Shown piece by piece: positions 18,050 through 26,845 of a stretch of 64,000 nt of DNA. Both the position numbers and the translations under genes were made by a program. Within the stretch, counting starts at the first letter, position 1. Each line of letters starts with the position of its first letter. The stretch is from Alphaproteobacteria bacterium (GTDB lineage: Bacteria; Pseudomonadota; Alphaproteobacteria; Rhizobiales; Devosiaceae). The notes beneath the pieces were generated by a model. The model saw nothing but the letters and a program-made list of their open reading frames with translations, searched no databases and was not told the DNA's origin. The stretch spans positions 1-64,000 of the forward strand of contig JAHJWO010000019.1 in assembly GCA_018828145.1 (NCBI GenBank), read 5' to 3'.

Positions 18050-18937
18050 CTACTGCCAAACGTCGACATCGACATTCTCAACGTAGCGAGCCACAACGTT
18101 CATCGAGCGCCAGCCACCCACCCGCATGATCTTGAGGATGCCGTGGCCATCAAGCACGAGTTGCTGGGCTGCCCCCACACGCAAGGAATGGCCAGACACG
18201 TTGGATCCAGGTGGAGCTGGGGTCTCAGCAAGGCCAGCCAATTTCTTGAGCACGCGGGAGACAGTCAGCGGCTCCAGGTAGAGCGCAAGTGCCTTTGTCC
18301 GGTAAACGGGCCGCAGCAAGGGCCCGGAATCCGTCCCAATTGCTAAGAGCCATTCATCGACGAATTGACTGGTGCGCGTAGACAGATGCGCCGTGCGACC
18401 GGCGCCCTCCGGATCGTTCTTGGCGCGCCGGACGAGCACGCTGTAGCGGCCATTGTCCTTCCGCGTGAAGTCACCGATGGAGAGGGCCACCAGTTCGCCC
18501 CGCCGGCACAATGTGTCGAAGCCGACAGTCACCAGCACTTTGTCACGCAATCCGATGAGATCGTTTGGGCAGACCGCAATGAGTGCATCGCACAGATCGG
18601 CCGTCAGCCCCAAGGCCTGTTTAGGCCTTGAGGGCTGGGACCTGCGGATCCGGCGCATGGCCAGATCCACTTCAGAGTCCGCGGTGGGGTCCACCTGCTT
18701 GCACAGCTGGTGGACCTTGCGAACGGCGGACAGCCGGTGCTTCATGGTGGCGGGTTTGAGCCGCGTCCCTTCGGCGCCCAGATAGGCCACCACCGTTTCG
18801 ACCGCTGCCGGAAGCGCTGGCACGCGCTTGCGGCGGCACCATAGGGCGAACAGCCCGAAGTCGCTCTGGTAGGCCTTCAACGTATGAACGGAATAGGCGC
18901 CATCGAGACGCCGCAGAGCCTTGCGCCAGTCGATCAT
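18050..18937 (-). CDS. Tyrosine recombinase/integrase
   Basis: The N-terminal SAM-like core-binding domain (about residues 5-95) and the catalytic domain are complete. Visible active-site residues are Arg145 in LCRRGELVAL, Lys173, His250-x-x-Arg253 in GHSLR, Trp276 in the H/W position (GGW) and Tyr285 in ARYVEN. At 295 aa it is the size of XerC/D-like and small-element integrases. The start ATG overlaps the stop of the upstream AAA+ protease gene by ATGA, an unusual coupling. It should catalyse integration and excision of the surrounding element; no attachment-site repeat was identified. Confidence 0.93.
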   Translation of the reverse strand: MIDWRKALRRLDGAYSVHTLKAYQSDFGLFALWCRRKRVPALPAAVETVVAYLGAEGTRLKPATMKHRLSAVRKVHQLCKQVDPTADSEVDLAMRRIRRSQPSRPKQALGLTADLCDALIAVCPNDLIGLRDKVLVTVGFDTLCRRGELVALSIGDFTRKDNGRYSVLVRRAKNDPEGAGRTAHLSTRTSQFVDEWLLAIGTDSGPLLRPVYRTKALALYLEPLTVSRVLKKLAGLAETPAPPGSNVSGHSLRVGAAQQLVLDGHGILKIMRVGGWRSMNVVARYVENVDVDVWQ

Positions 18938-20916
18938 TTGGTGTTGCTCCCGCCACGCGCCGCATTCTCCGAGCGACGCGCCCGAACCGACACAGTCTTC
19001 TGCGGCCGCTGCTCGATGAGGACCTGGCCCTTGGTGATCTGGGCGGCGTTCTTGGCAAGGACCGCAGCGACCTGCTCGCCCGTGAGCAGACTCTGGGTCA
19101 CGAGAACCTCGGCCAGGGCGACGACGCCGGTCCGATGCAGGGTGACGAGGCGCACCGCCCGGGTCAGAAGGCGCTTGAGACCCTTCTGCACCAGGTCGAA
19201 CACCTCTTCGGTGTCGCAGTCGGCATGGATGAGCGTGTCATAGAGACCCCACTCGCAAATGCCCCGGGTCAGCACCATCGTCGCCATCTCCAGATCGATC
19301 GCGGCACCGGAATGGGGACCCTTGTTGCCAACCACGACATCTGCCGCGCGCCCGGCAAGGTAGACCGTGACCAAATCCTCGAGCTCGTAGCGGTTGAGGA
19401 AGGATGGCAGCGGCATCGTCTGGGTAACGCCGCCGGCAGCCCCATTGGCCAGCACGGAAACGCTTTTGACCCCGATGCCCAGCACCTCGGCGACCGTGGC
19501 ATGCCCCGCCTCATGCACGGCAACAGCCTTGACCTCCTCGGCGCTGCGGGTTTCCTCGGGCACGACAGCCCAGAGGATGTCCTCCAGCATCAGCCCCCTG
19601 CCCTGGCTGCGGGCCCGGGATCGCGCAGCGCGCACAAAGCTCTCGATGCTGGCAGGCGTCGCACCAAGCGTGAAGCGAATGATCGCCGACAGGGCGGACG
19701 GGTCGATCTCGCCCCGAAGGTAGTGGACAAAAATCGCCAGCACCTCCTCCTCGGTTCGCGGTGCTCGAACGGTGACGCGTTGCTCGATGCGGCCCGCCCG
19801 GGTGAGGGCGCTGTCAATCCTCGTCACGTAGTTCGTGGCTGCTAGCAGCAGAACGGGTCTGCCCGAGGCGCGCAGGCGATCGACCTGGTTCAGCACGTGA
19901 GTAATGACGGTGGTCCACCACTGCCGATCGCGTGGCTCGAGCGTGGCGCGATCGGGCAGTGCGTCGATCTCATCGAGAAAACCGACCACGCAGTCGCCCT
20001 TCTGGAGGGCATCGAAGAAGGCGGCGCAGGCCTTGTTCACCCCACCCAGATGGCCATCGCTCGTGGTGAACCAGTCACCAATCGAGGTTGTCACCAGCTG
20101 CCATCCGGCGGATCGGGCAATCGCGCCGGCAACCAGGGTCTTGCCCGTGCCCGGAGGGCCCTCAAGCACGCCGTAGCGCAGTGTCGCGGGCAATGCGGCG
20201 CCACTGGCGACCAACTTCAGCTGATCGACAGTGTCCTGGGCCCATGCGGCAAGATCGGTCGGCAGAGGCAGATCCTCGAGCAAGGGATGCGCCGATCGCG
20301 CTTCGACCGACCCTGCTTCCGCCCTCTTGCCCGACAGCTGCCGGAGCCGACGAACGCAATCGGCCGCGCTGCTGCCGGGCCGCAGGGCCATGGTCAGCGC
20401 GGTCATGTCGAGCCCGGCCACATCGGCGTCCCTCAGACCGCGCGCCACCTCACCGGTCAAGGCACGGATCGCGTGGCGCAACAGGCTGGCGCTGGCGAAG
20501 GGCAGCACGAGCCGGGCGTCGGCCGCTGCAAGGATCATTGGCGGCAGCAGGGCAGCAGGGTCGGGCGAGCATATCACCACGTGATCGCCGTCCGCGAAGT
20601 TTTCGAGCATCATGCTCACGACCCATTCATTGCCGTCCTTCTTGCGCTCCATGACGACAATGGTCGACGCATTGGCATAGGACCGCTCGATCTCGGCGGC
20701 CAGCGCCCGGGTCCAGCCGCCCGTGGGCGTGGTGATGAGAACGACGGTCGGAACCGCACTGGCCAGCGCCGCACGGACGGCGCCGGTCTTGATGGTCTTG
20801 AGGGCGGCAGTGATCAAGGCCCTGGTGGGGGTCATGCCCTTGCCGTCGGCAGTGTCGGCATTGGCGGTGGTGTCGGTGTCCGTGTCGAAGTCGTCTTCGT
20901 TGGGAAGTTCGCGCAT
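18934..20916 (-). CDS. Soluble FtsH-like AAA+ ATPase/M41 zinc metalloprotease
   Basis: The AAA+ core has Walker A GPPGTGKT (about residues 253-260), Walker B VVGFLDEID and a sensor/arginine-finger region (AATNYVTRIDSALTRAGRIE). The peptidase domain has HEAGH (468-472) and a downstream Asp in AIDLEMAT for the third zinc ligand, as in FtsH/M41. It differs from FtsH in lacking N-terminal membrane segments. Instead, about 240 residues form a separate alpha/beta region (TVVLITTPTGGW, then FADGDHVVICSPDP) that looks like a degenerate nucleotide-binding fold. The ATG at 20916 has AAGGAT upstream; the longer frame to 20985 lacks one. It sits between the GIY-YIG gene and the integrase in one operon. 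Likely role is ATP-driven proteolysis of an element or host regulator, possibly controlling transfer (inference). Confidence 0.85.
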   Translation of the reverse strand: MRELPNEDDFDTDTDTTANADTADGKGMTPTRALITAALKTIKTGAVRAALASAVPTVVLITTPTGGWTRALAAEIERSYANASTIVVMERKKDGNEWVVSMMLENFADGDHVVICSPDPAALLPPMILAAADARLVLPFASASLLRHAIRALTGEVARGLRDADVAGLDMTALTMALRPGSSAADCVRRLRQLSGKRAEAGSVEARSAHPLLEDLPLPTDLAAWAQDTVDQLKLVASGAALPATLRYGVLEGPPGTGKTLVAGAIARSAGWQLVTTSIGDWFTTSDGHLGGVNKACAAFFDALQKGDCVVGFLDEIDALPDRATLEPRDRQWWTTVITHVLNQVDRLRASGRPVLLLAATNYVTRIDSALTRAGRIEQRVTVRAPRTEEEVLAIFVHYLRGEIDPSALSAIIRFTLGATPASIESFVRAARSRARSQGRGLMLEDILWAVVPEETRSAEEVKAVAVHEAGHATVAEVLGIGVKSVSVLANGAAGGVTQTMPLPSFLNRYELEDLVTVYLAGRAADVVVGNKGPHSGAAIDLEMATMVLTRGICEWGLYDTLIHADCDTEEVFDLVQKGLKRLLTRAVRLVTLHRTGVVALAEVLVTQSLLTGEQVAAVLAKNAAQITKGQVLIEQRPQKTVSVRARRSENAARGGSNTK

Positions 20917-21012
20917 GGCATATCCTTGAGCTGCGGCCTGGCCGCGCTGTGTCTGGAAAGGGGAAGAGGCGATGTGAAGCGGCAATGGGGCCGCTCCGCA
21001 TGGGTGAGCGGC

Positions 21013-22236
21013 CTAGAGCCGCGGGCCCTGTTCGACCGGAGCCGCCAGCGGCCGCCAGATTTCGGGCTTGTGGCGCGAGCCCACCACGAAATTGGCGGCG
21101 CCCGACGCGGTGCTGAACGGCAGGTCCTTGGTCAGCAGCAGGTGATTGCCACTTTTGCGGAGGCCGCCGTCATAAAGCAGCTCCTGGCGCTGGCGCGAGG
21201 CGATGGACCCCGCCGATGGCTGGGGCGTGACGCGCACCTGGCTGCCCGCCAGCACGATCCACTGGCCGTCCTCGACCCGGGCATGGGCCACGACGCCGCA
21301 GGAGTTGAGGCGGTAGAAGGCCCGTCCCTCCGCCTCGCCCGCAGCGGGGTTGGCAGCCGCGCCGTCGCCGTCCGGCCAGAACGGGGCGACAGATTTTGTG
21401 CGCTGAGGGGCAGCTGTTCCGGTAAAGGCGAGGCCTGCCTCGCGCACCGCCGTGACCACCTGGAGCACGAACTGGTCAACCGCGGCAAACTCCGCGGCGG
21501 TGACGTCGGCTCCGACAGGCAGGTCCTTGTTGAGGCGCCTGAGGTCGACCGCTTCGTCCACTTCCCGTGTCAGCTGGCGCTCCGCCACCTTGACCTGGGC
21601 CTCGCTCAGGCTGTCGACGCAGTCCACTGCGGCGATGACCAGCTCGGGCAGGCCGTAACGACGCAGATGCGCCCCCCAGGCGATGCGGCAGGCGGTATCG
21701 CCCGAGCGGCCGACATAGGCGGAATTGCCATAGAGCGCCAGATAGATGCCCTTGCGGCGCATATAGGGTTCGCGGGTGAAGAAGGCCCGGTCCACGCCCC
21801 GGGCGAAGAAGATTTCGGGTCGCGGCGTCACGATCTGGAGCCGGCGCAGTCCACCCTTGCCCCTGTGCTCGGTATCGTTGTCCGAACCGCCCGCCGGATC
21901 CGTGGCCTTACGCAATGGCGGCGTCACCCGCCGGCGCAGCAGGCTATTGCCATCGAGCAGGCCCGGCTCGACGGTGAGCACGCCATGCCGCACGAAGCGG
22001 GTGACAGCTTCGGCGGGATTGGCATGGTCGGGCAGCAGCGCCATGAGTTCGCCCAGCGTGGCCGAGCCGGTCTCGTCGATCTGGGCCAGCACGGCGACCT
22101 GAGTGCCGGCATCGATCAGCGGGTCGTCGATGAGCCCGGGCAGGTCATGCCAGTGCTCGGGCAGCCTGGAAGTGGTGATATCATCCGAACTGGACTTGCA
22201 GGCGAGGTCGTCCCCGCCCAGAGTGGCCTTAGCCAT
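21013..22236 (-). CDS. GIY-YIG nuclease-like protein with DUF4357
   Basis: The middle of this 407-aa protein is a GIY-YIG domain: RRKGIYLALYG (GIY at 163-165), AYVGRSGD (YVG at 174-176, Arg177 nearby) and a candidate metal-binding Glu in KVAERQL (about 219). The C-terminal 90 residues match DUF4357 in pattern (QWIVLAGSQVRV, then LTKDLPFSTASGAANFVVGS), a domain usually attached to restriction or GIY-YIG proteins. The first 100 residues contain a probable winged helix (TLGELMALLPD, then AVTRFVRHGVLTVEPGLL). It is the first gene of the operon with the FtsH-like protease (96-bp gap) and the integrase. It could nick or cut DNA in element transfer, or serve as defence. Confidence 0.75.
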   Translation of the reverse strand: MAKATLGGDDLACKSSSDDITTSRLPEHWHDLPGLIDDPLIDAGTQVAVLAQIDETGSATLGELMALLPDHANPAEAVTRFVRHGVLTVEPGLLDGNSLLRRRVTPPLRKATDPAGGSDNDTEHRGKGGLRRLQIVTPRPEIFFARGVDRAFFTREPYMRRKGIYLALYGNSAYVGRSGDTACRIAWGAHLRRYGLPELVIAAVDCVDSLSEAQVKVAERQLTREVDEAVDLRRLNKDLPVGADVTAAEFAAVDQFVLQVVTAVREAGLAFTGTAAPQRTKSVAPFWPDGDGAAANPAAGEAEGRAFYRLNSCGVVAHARVEDGQWIVLAGSQVRVTPQPSAGSIASRQRQELLYDGGLRKSGNHLLLTKDLPFSTASGAANFVVGSRHKPEIWRPLAAPVEQGPRL

Positions 22237-22807
22237 GGGATGCTCCTGTTACAGCAGTGAGTTCAACCTGTGGTTAGGCTGGCTGGGTGGTGAGACACCC
22301 AGTCAGCCGCCTCTGCCTCCTTGGAAAGCAGGTCCCCGGAAGGACTGGTGGCCGCAGGATCGGCCCGAGATCGAGCCGACGATGTGAGGGTTGCCGGGAT
22401 CCGTTTTGCTGTCAAGCCCATGTTCTGGCTTTGTTCAAGATGGTTAACGGGCGGTGCCATGGGCGTCGGTTCGGGCGCGTTGCGGGCCTTTGGATGAGCG
22501 GATTTGCCCTCTGCAGGGGCCTGCATTTGCTACAGATGATCGATAATGGCTTGGCGCCCCGAGGGGGCGACCGGCACCCTGCCCCGGCGCAACCAGCTCT
22601 CCCCCTGCGCACGCCTGGGCTGACCCGCCCCTGATCTTTTGCCGGGCCCGCATCGGCCTGGCAGCCGCCCAGGCGGGGATCCTGCGTCGGGACGGCGACC
22701 GGGTAAACGTAGCCTTGGTGCCGCCCCCCGCTGCTCTATACTGGCGCTCATGACCCGACGATCCGGGAGCTGATGTCGGTCGCCAGGCCAATCAGGGAGG
22801 ACGTGCG
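22237..22807. other. Intergenic region holding the right copy of the inverted hairpin repeat
   Basis: No supported gene in about 570 bp. It contains the right repeat copy (22513-22575) and the promoter zones for the GIY-YIG operon (leftward) and the cytochrome c gene (rightward). A GGGAGG ribosome site for the cytochrome gene lies at its right end. Confidence 0.5.
22513..22575 (+). repeat. Right copy of imperfect inverted repeat with hairpin
   Basis: The plus strand carries a core with TGCATTTGC and ATGATCGATAA, followed by a GCCCC/GGGGGC hairpin. It matches the minus-strand copy at 14367-14425 in the same order, with about one mismatch every four to five bases by eye. It points away from the mobile module. 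Confidence 0.6.
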
Positions 22808-23226
22808 ATGGTTCGGACTGCGATTGCAATGGCGGCCCTCATGCTGAGTGCCGGAGGGGCGCTGGCCCAGGGTGACGTGGCCCAGGGTGACGTGGTGTTG
22901 GGCGACGTGGCTTTGGGCGAGCAGATGTTCGCCGATCGATGCGCCAACTGCCATGCGGTGGGGAAGGCGCCAAGAGCGGCCCGCACCTCAACGACCTGAT
23001 CGGCCGGCCCGCGGCGTCGCTCGAGGGCTTCAGCTATTCGGACGGCATGCTGGAAGCCGCCGAGGCGGGGGTGGTCTGGGACCTCGAGACGCTGAGCAAA
23101 TTCATCACCAAGCCGCGCAGCGTGGTCAATGGCTCGAACATGGCCTTCACCGGGCTGCGCAGTCCCGAGGACGTCGCCAACGTCATCGCCTATATTGCCA
23201 GCTTCTCCACGCCCCCGGGCCAATAG
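22808..23226 (+). pseudogene. Class I cytochrome c, broken by a one-base frameshift
   Basis: The gene starts at the ATG at 22808 with GGAGG nine bases upstream and encodes a signal peptide, a repeated QGDVAQGDVVLGDVALG segment and the haem motif CANCH. Right after CHAVG the frame is lost in a G-run near 22962. One extra G would restore VGEGAKSGPHLNDLIG and the rest of the protein, including the Met ligand in GSNMAFTGL, to the stop at 23226. As written it makes a 63-residue dead product. It is either a recent pseudogene or a homopolymer sequencing error. An intact protein would be a periplasmic electron carrier. Confidence 0.8.
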
Positions 23227-23556
23227 ACGTAGAAGTGGCAACCAAGCGGTTTGGATCGGCCCGCCGTCACGGTGCCCAGATATGCATGGCGGGATTGTTG
23301 GGGACGGTCACCTTCTCAGCCCGCTGCCGCAGCAGCGTTTGGCGCGCCGGGCCTTGATCCCGACGGGTCGCTGACCGATTGCGTATCAAACCACCGCCGG
23401 CAACAGGCAATCACCACGCCCCTGGTCTCGAGCTATGGGGCTGGCACGAACACTTTCGATGTCATCGGCAGCATTTTGCTAATCTTTCTGCGCCAGGCTG
23501 GTGCTGGCGTTTCGGCAGCCACATCGCCTTTAGTGGCAGGGGCCCCTGGATTGAGT

Positions 23557-25776
23557 ATGCAAGTCCCCGGCAACCATCACAGCCGCCTCAGCGCAACTGT
23601 CGTCCTGCTGTCAGTTATGCTGACGATCGCCCTGGCCACCCTGGGCTGGTGGGCCGCCGTCAAGATCGATGACAGATCCATTGCGCGCGAGACCAAGGCC
23701 CTGCGAACCGGCCTTGCTGAATTGCTCGACCGCATCCCGCACGAGCAGGACAGCTCTGTCGTCTGGACGGAAGCCGTCGTCAATGTCCGGGCCGGCAATG
23801 ACCAATGGATCGCGGAAAATCTTGCCGAGTGGTTGAGCGACTACTTTGGTCACGACCGTGTCTATCTCATCGATCCCGATGGTGAGCCGATCCGGGCGGT
23901 CGAGCGCGGACAACGCGTGTCTCTGCTCGCCTATGAGCGTGACCGCGCGGCTATCGGCCCGATGATCGCCGAGCTCCGGCGGAAAATGGCGGTCGCTTCG
24001 GTGGAAAATGCGGATGACGCGACAGATGCCCTTGTTGGCACGGGCATGGAAGATGTTCGCACGCTCTCCCCCGACGCGACGGGCATCGTGAGTGTCCGGC
24101 CTATTTTGCCCAGCGACGATACGCTGGTCCAGGCGATCGGAGACGTGTTCCTGCATGTCTCGGTGGTCGAGCTTGATCAGGACACCGCGGCAGCGATTGG
24201 TCAAAAATTCGACGTTGCGGACCTTCGCTTCGCACAAGGCGCTGTTCTGGATTCCGAGCGGATCGCCAATCCCGTGCTGGACAGCGCCGGCCGGATCGTC
24301 GGCTTCTTCCACTGGTTGCCTGATGAACCCGCATACCAGCTGATCCTCGAGACTGCGCCGCTCCTGGCCGGCACGGCACTGTTTCTGGTCTTGGCGGGTA
24401 CCTTGCTGTTCTTGCGCTTGCAGAGCACCACGGAACGGCTTGAAACGACGCAGGCCCACGCAACCTTCCTCGCCTACCATGACAGCCTGACACGATTGCC
24501 GAACCGCGCCATGTTCGAGCACAAACTGTCCCAGTCGCTGGGCGATGCCAGGCGAAACAACAGCCAAGTGGTGCTCCACTGCATCGACCTCGACCATTTC
24601 AAGTCGGTGAACGATACCTTTGGACACGCCGCGGGGGACGCACTGCTCTTGCAGGTATCGCATCGCCTGGGCAGCCTGGTGGGCGAGGGCGATCTCGTCG
24701 CGCGTCTGGGCGGGGACGAATTTGCCATCATACAGCCCAACGTGTCCGACATGCGCGATGCACTGGGCCTTGCCCAAAGCGTGGTCAGTGCCCTCGAGCA
24801 ATCCTTTGACATCGACGGACACGAGATAGAGGTCAGCACCAGCGTGGGACTGATGTCTTCCGATGGCCATGTCGAGATGGAGGACCTGCTTCGCCAGGCC
24901 GACCTTGCCCTTTATGAGGCCAAAGGGGGCGGACGCAACCGCTACATGCTCTATGCCGGGGAGCTCGGCACGCTGCTTCGGGACCGGCTGGAGCTGGAAT
25001 CGGAATTGCGCGAAGCTCTGAAGAGCCGCCAAGGCCTGGAGCTGGTGTACCAGCCGATCTACTGCATCCGGGAGAACAGGATCCTGGGCGCCGAAGCGCT
25101 CGTCCGCTGGCAGCACCCTAAACGGGGTCGATTGTCACCTGATATGTTCATCAAGCTGGCGGAGGAACGCGGTCTCATCAATCAGCTGGGGCACTGGGTG
25201 CTGCAGGAGGCCTGTCGGTTTGCCGTGAAGTCCCAACTCCCTTGGATTGCTGTCAACGTGTCCCCGATCCAGTTCCGCGACGAGCGCTTCGCCGAGAGAG
25301 TTTTCGGTACGCTGGACGCTACAGGACTGGACGCGGCACGGCTCGAGATCGAGGTCACCGAGGGCTTGCTGCTGCAAAACTCGCCGGAGGTGCAGCATAC
25401 ACTCCGGGTTCTGCGCGGGCGCGGTATACGCGTTGCGCTGGACGACTTTGGAACCGGCTATTCGTCAATCAGCTACCTGCGCACCTATGGGGTGGACAAG
25501 CTCAAGATCGATCAGTCCTTCACCGCCCAATTGGGGCAGGACGAAGAGATTGACAGCATTGTCCGCTCCATCATTGACCTTGGCCGGGCCATGAAAATGC
25601 AACTGACCGCCGAAGGGGTCGAGACCGAAAGCCAGCGATCAATCCTGATTGCAATGGGCTGCGACCAGCTGCAGGGCTATCTCCTCTCGCGGCCGGTTTC
25701 AGACCAGGTCATGCTCGATCTGCTCAGTGCTGACGCCCAAAGGGAAGACAACGTCCTGGGCCGCCAGGCGGTCTAG
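23557..25776 (+). CDS. Membrane CHASE4-like/GGDEF/EAL cyclic-di-GMP protein
   Basis: This 739-aa protein has two membrane segments (about residues 10-30 and 265-287) flanking a periplasmic CHASE4-like sensor. A GGDEF domain (RLGGDEFAII, GGDEF at 385-389) and an EAL domain (GAEALVRWQHP, EAL at 513-515; DDFGTGYSS; the loop around QLTAEGVE) follow. Both catalytic motifs are intact. The RxxD inhibitory site is absent, because the position reads GEGD. It could make and break cyclic-di-GMP in response to a periplasmic signal, affecting biofilm or surface polysaccharide. I chose the ATG at 23557; the frame is open from 23251, but that part is not protein-like. The 330 bp between the cytochrome gene and this start hold nothing else recognised. 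Confidence 0.9.
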   Translation: MQVPGNHHSRLSATVVLLSVMLTIALATLGWWAAVKIDDRSIARETKALRTGLAELLDRIPHEQDSSVVWTEAVVNVRAGNDQWIAENLAEWLSDYFGHDRVYLIDPDGEPIRAVERGQRVSLLAYERDRAAIGPMIAELRRKMAVASVENADDATDALVGTGMEDVRTLSPDATGIVSVRPILPSDDTLVQAIGDVFLHVSVVELDQDTAAAIGQKFDVADLRFAQGAVLDSERIANPVLDSAGRIVGFFHWLPDEPAYQLILETAPLLAGTALFLVLAGTLLFLRLQSTTERLETTQAHATFLAYHDSLTRLPNRAMFEHKLSQSLGDARRNNSQVVLHCIDLDHFKSVNDTFGHAAGDALLLQVSHRLGSLVGEGDLVARLGGDEFAIIQPNVSDMRDALGLAQSVVSALEQSFDIDGHEIEVSTSVGLMSSDGHVEMEDLLRQADLALYEAKGGGRNRYMLYAGELGTLLRDRLELESELREALKSRQGLELVYQPIYCIRENRILGAEALVRWQHPKRGRLSPDMFIKLAEERGLINQLGHWVLQEACRFAVKSQLPWIAVNVSPIQFRDERFAERVFGTLDATGLDAARLEIEVTEGLLLQNSPEVQHTLRVLRGRGIRVALDDFGTGYSSISYLRTYGVDKLKIDQSFTAQLGQDEEIDSIVRSIIDLGRAMKMQLTAEGVETESQRSILIAMGCDQLQGYLLSRPVSDQVMLDLLSADAQREDNVLGRQAV

Positions 25777-25899
25777 TACCTGTCGCCAGAGTGCGCCAAG
25801 GACCTGAGCAGCAAGCGCAAACCCCTGACAGGACGCCCAGCGTCCACACGGGGGGCAATCTATTCTGCACTCCTCGCTGACGCTCACAGCGTTCGTTCT

Positions 25900-26400
25900 A
25901 TGGCCTCTTACCACGCCAATCTGATCGAACACGTGGAGCTACCAAACGGCATCGTTCCCCCAGGCGTGCTGCAAATCGTTCGCCAGCAACTGACCCGACT
26001 GACGGCAGAGAGCAACAACACCTGTGGGCTGACCCTGCTGTTCTCTCTCGCCATCGCCCTTTGGCGTGCGAGCGCTCGCATTAAAGCGATGCTCGAGGCC
26101 ATGAACGTTGCTTATCACGAGCGGGAGCGCCGATCCTTTTTTGTGTTCAATAGGACAGCCTTGCTCTTCACTCTGGGGGCGCGCCGCGCTGCTGGTGGTC
26201 GCGGCAGTCCTTGTCATGCCCACCATCATCGGTTTCGTGCCCGGCGGAGAAGGTCTCGAATGGACCGTTCGTGTTGCGGCCAACGCAAGCTATGTTGCTG
26301 GTACTGTCGTTCGGCCTGGCGTCGCTCTACCGTTGGGGGCGAGCCAGAAAGATGCCAAATGGCGTTGGATCACGCCGGGCGCTCTGCTTTCCGTCGTCGC
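25900..26400 (+). pseudogene. Decayed YihY/BrkB-family membrane protein fragment
   Basis: Three reading frames must be joined to recover homology. The first gives ELPNGIVPPGVLQIVRQQLT and ALWRASARIKAMLEAMNVAY. The second gives GRAALLVVAAVLVMPTIIGF and SQKDAKWRWITPGALLS. These are characteristic YihY/BrkB lines (the PPG...L.QLT helix, the EAMN.AY motif and the WRWxxPGA motif). The N-terminal part of the gene is missing, the remainder carries frameshifts, and it is joined at about 26400 to a transglycosylase fragment. It is a clear relic with no expected product. Confidence 0.75.
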
Positions 26401-26800
26401 CCCTGACCAGGGCAAGGTGTTGGCTGATGCTCATCAGCGCCCCGCAATCCCAGTTTTGGAAATCGAATGCGCTTCTCTGCTATGCTCGGGCGACAATCCC
26501 AGCAAGAAGCGGACGCGCTGTCTGAACGTCTGCTCGCGCTAGGCGGCAACTGCATCGTCCAAAAAACCGCACCGTGATCGGAAACAAGACGCCCTGCACC
26601 ATAGTGACACACAGCGTGTTTTGAACCGATTGGATGGCGCGACGGCATTCACCCGCGAACTGATCTACGGCCCTGGAAGGAAGCAACGTGCATTTCGGCG
26701 TGAAAGAAACGCCATCGTGGGAGGGATAGTCGAAGAGGTCGATGACACGTGGTGGCAGGATCATCGCAATTCTTAAAGCGCGGAATAAACCAACAGAGCC
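26400..26800 (+). pseudogene. Decayed 3' end of lytic transglycosylase plus its downstream spacer (copy 1)
   Basis: Bases from about 26415 to 26575 match, with small indels, the last 50 codons of the intact transglycosylase at 40453-41364. The match includes TCCCAGTTTTGGAAATCGAA and the codons for GGNCIVQK. The similarity continues through the following 200 bp of noncoding sequence (26578-26770 against 41367-41560). The 5' nine-tenths of the gene is absent here and replaced by the yihY relic. Confidence 0.8.
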
Positions 26801-26845
26801 ATAGGGCTTCTCCCGTCCCGTGGGTTATTCACGCCCAGTCACGTT

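Noticed and set aside
19897-22260. A 787-codon plus-strand frame across the protease and GIY-YIG genes
   Set aside because: It is a GC-rich antisense shadow: very rich in Gly, Arg and His, no recognisable motif, and the opposite strand has clear AAA+/M41 and GIY-YIG motifs.
23611-25116. A 501-codon minus-strand frame opposite the GGDEF/EAL gene
   Set aside because: Antisense shadow; the plus strand carries intact GGDEF and EAL motifs.
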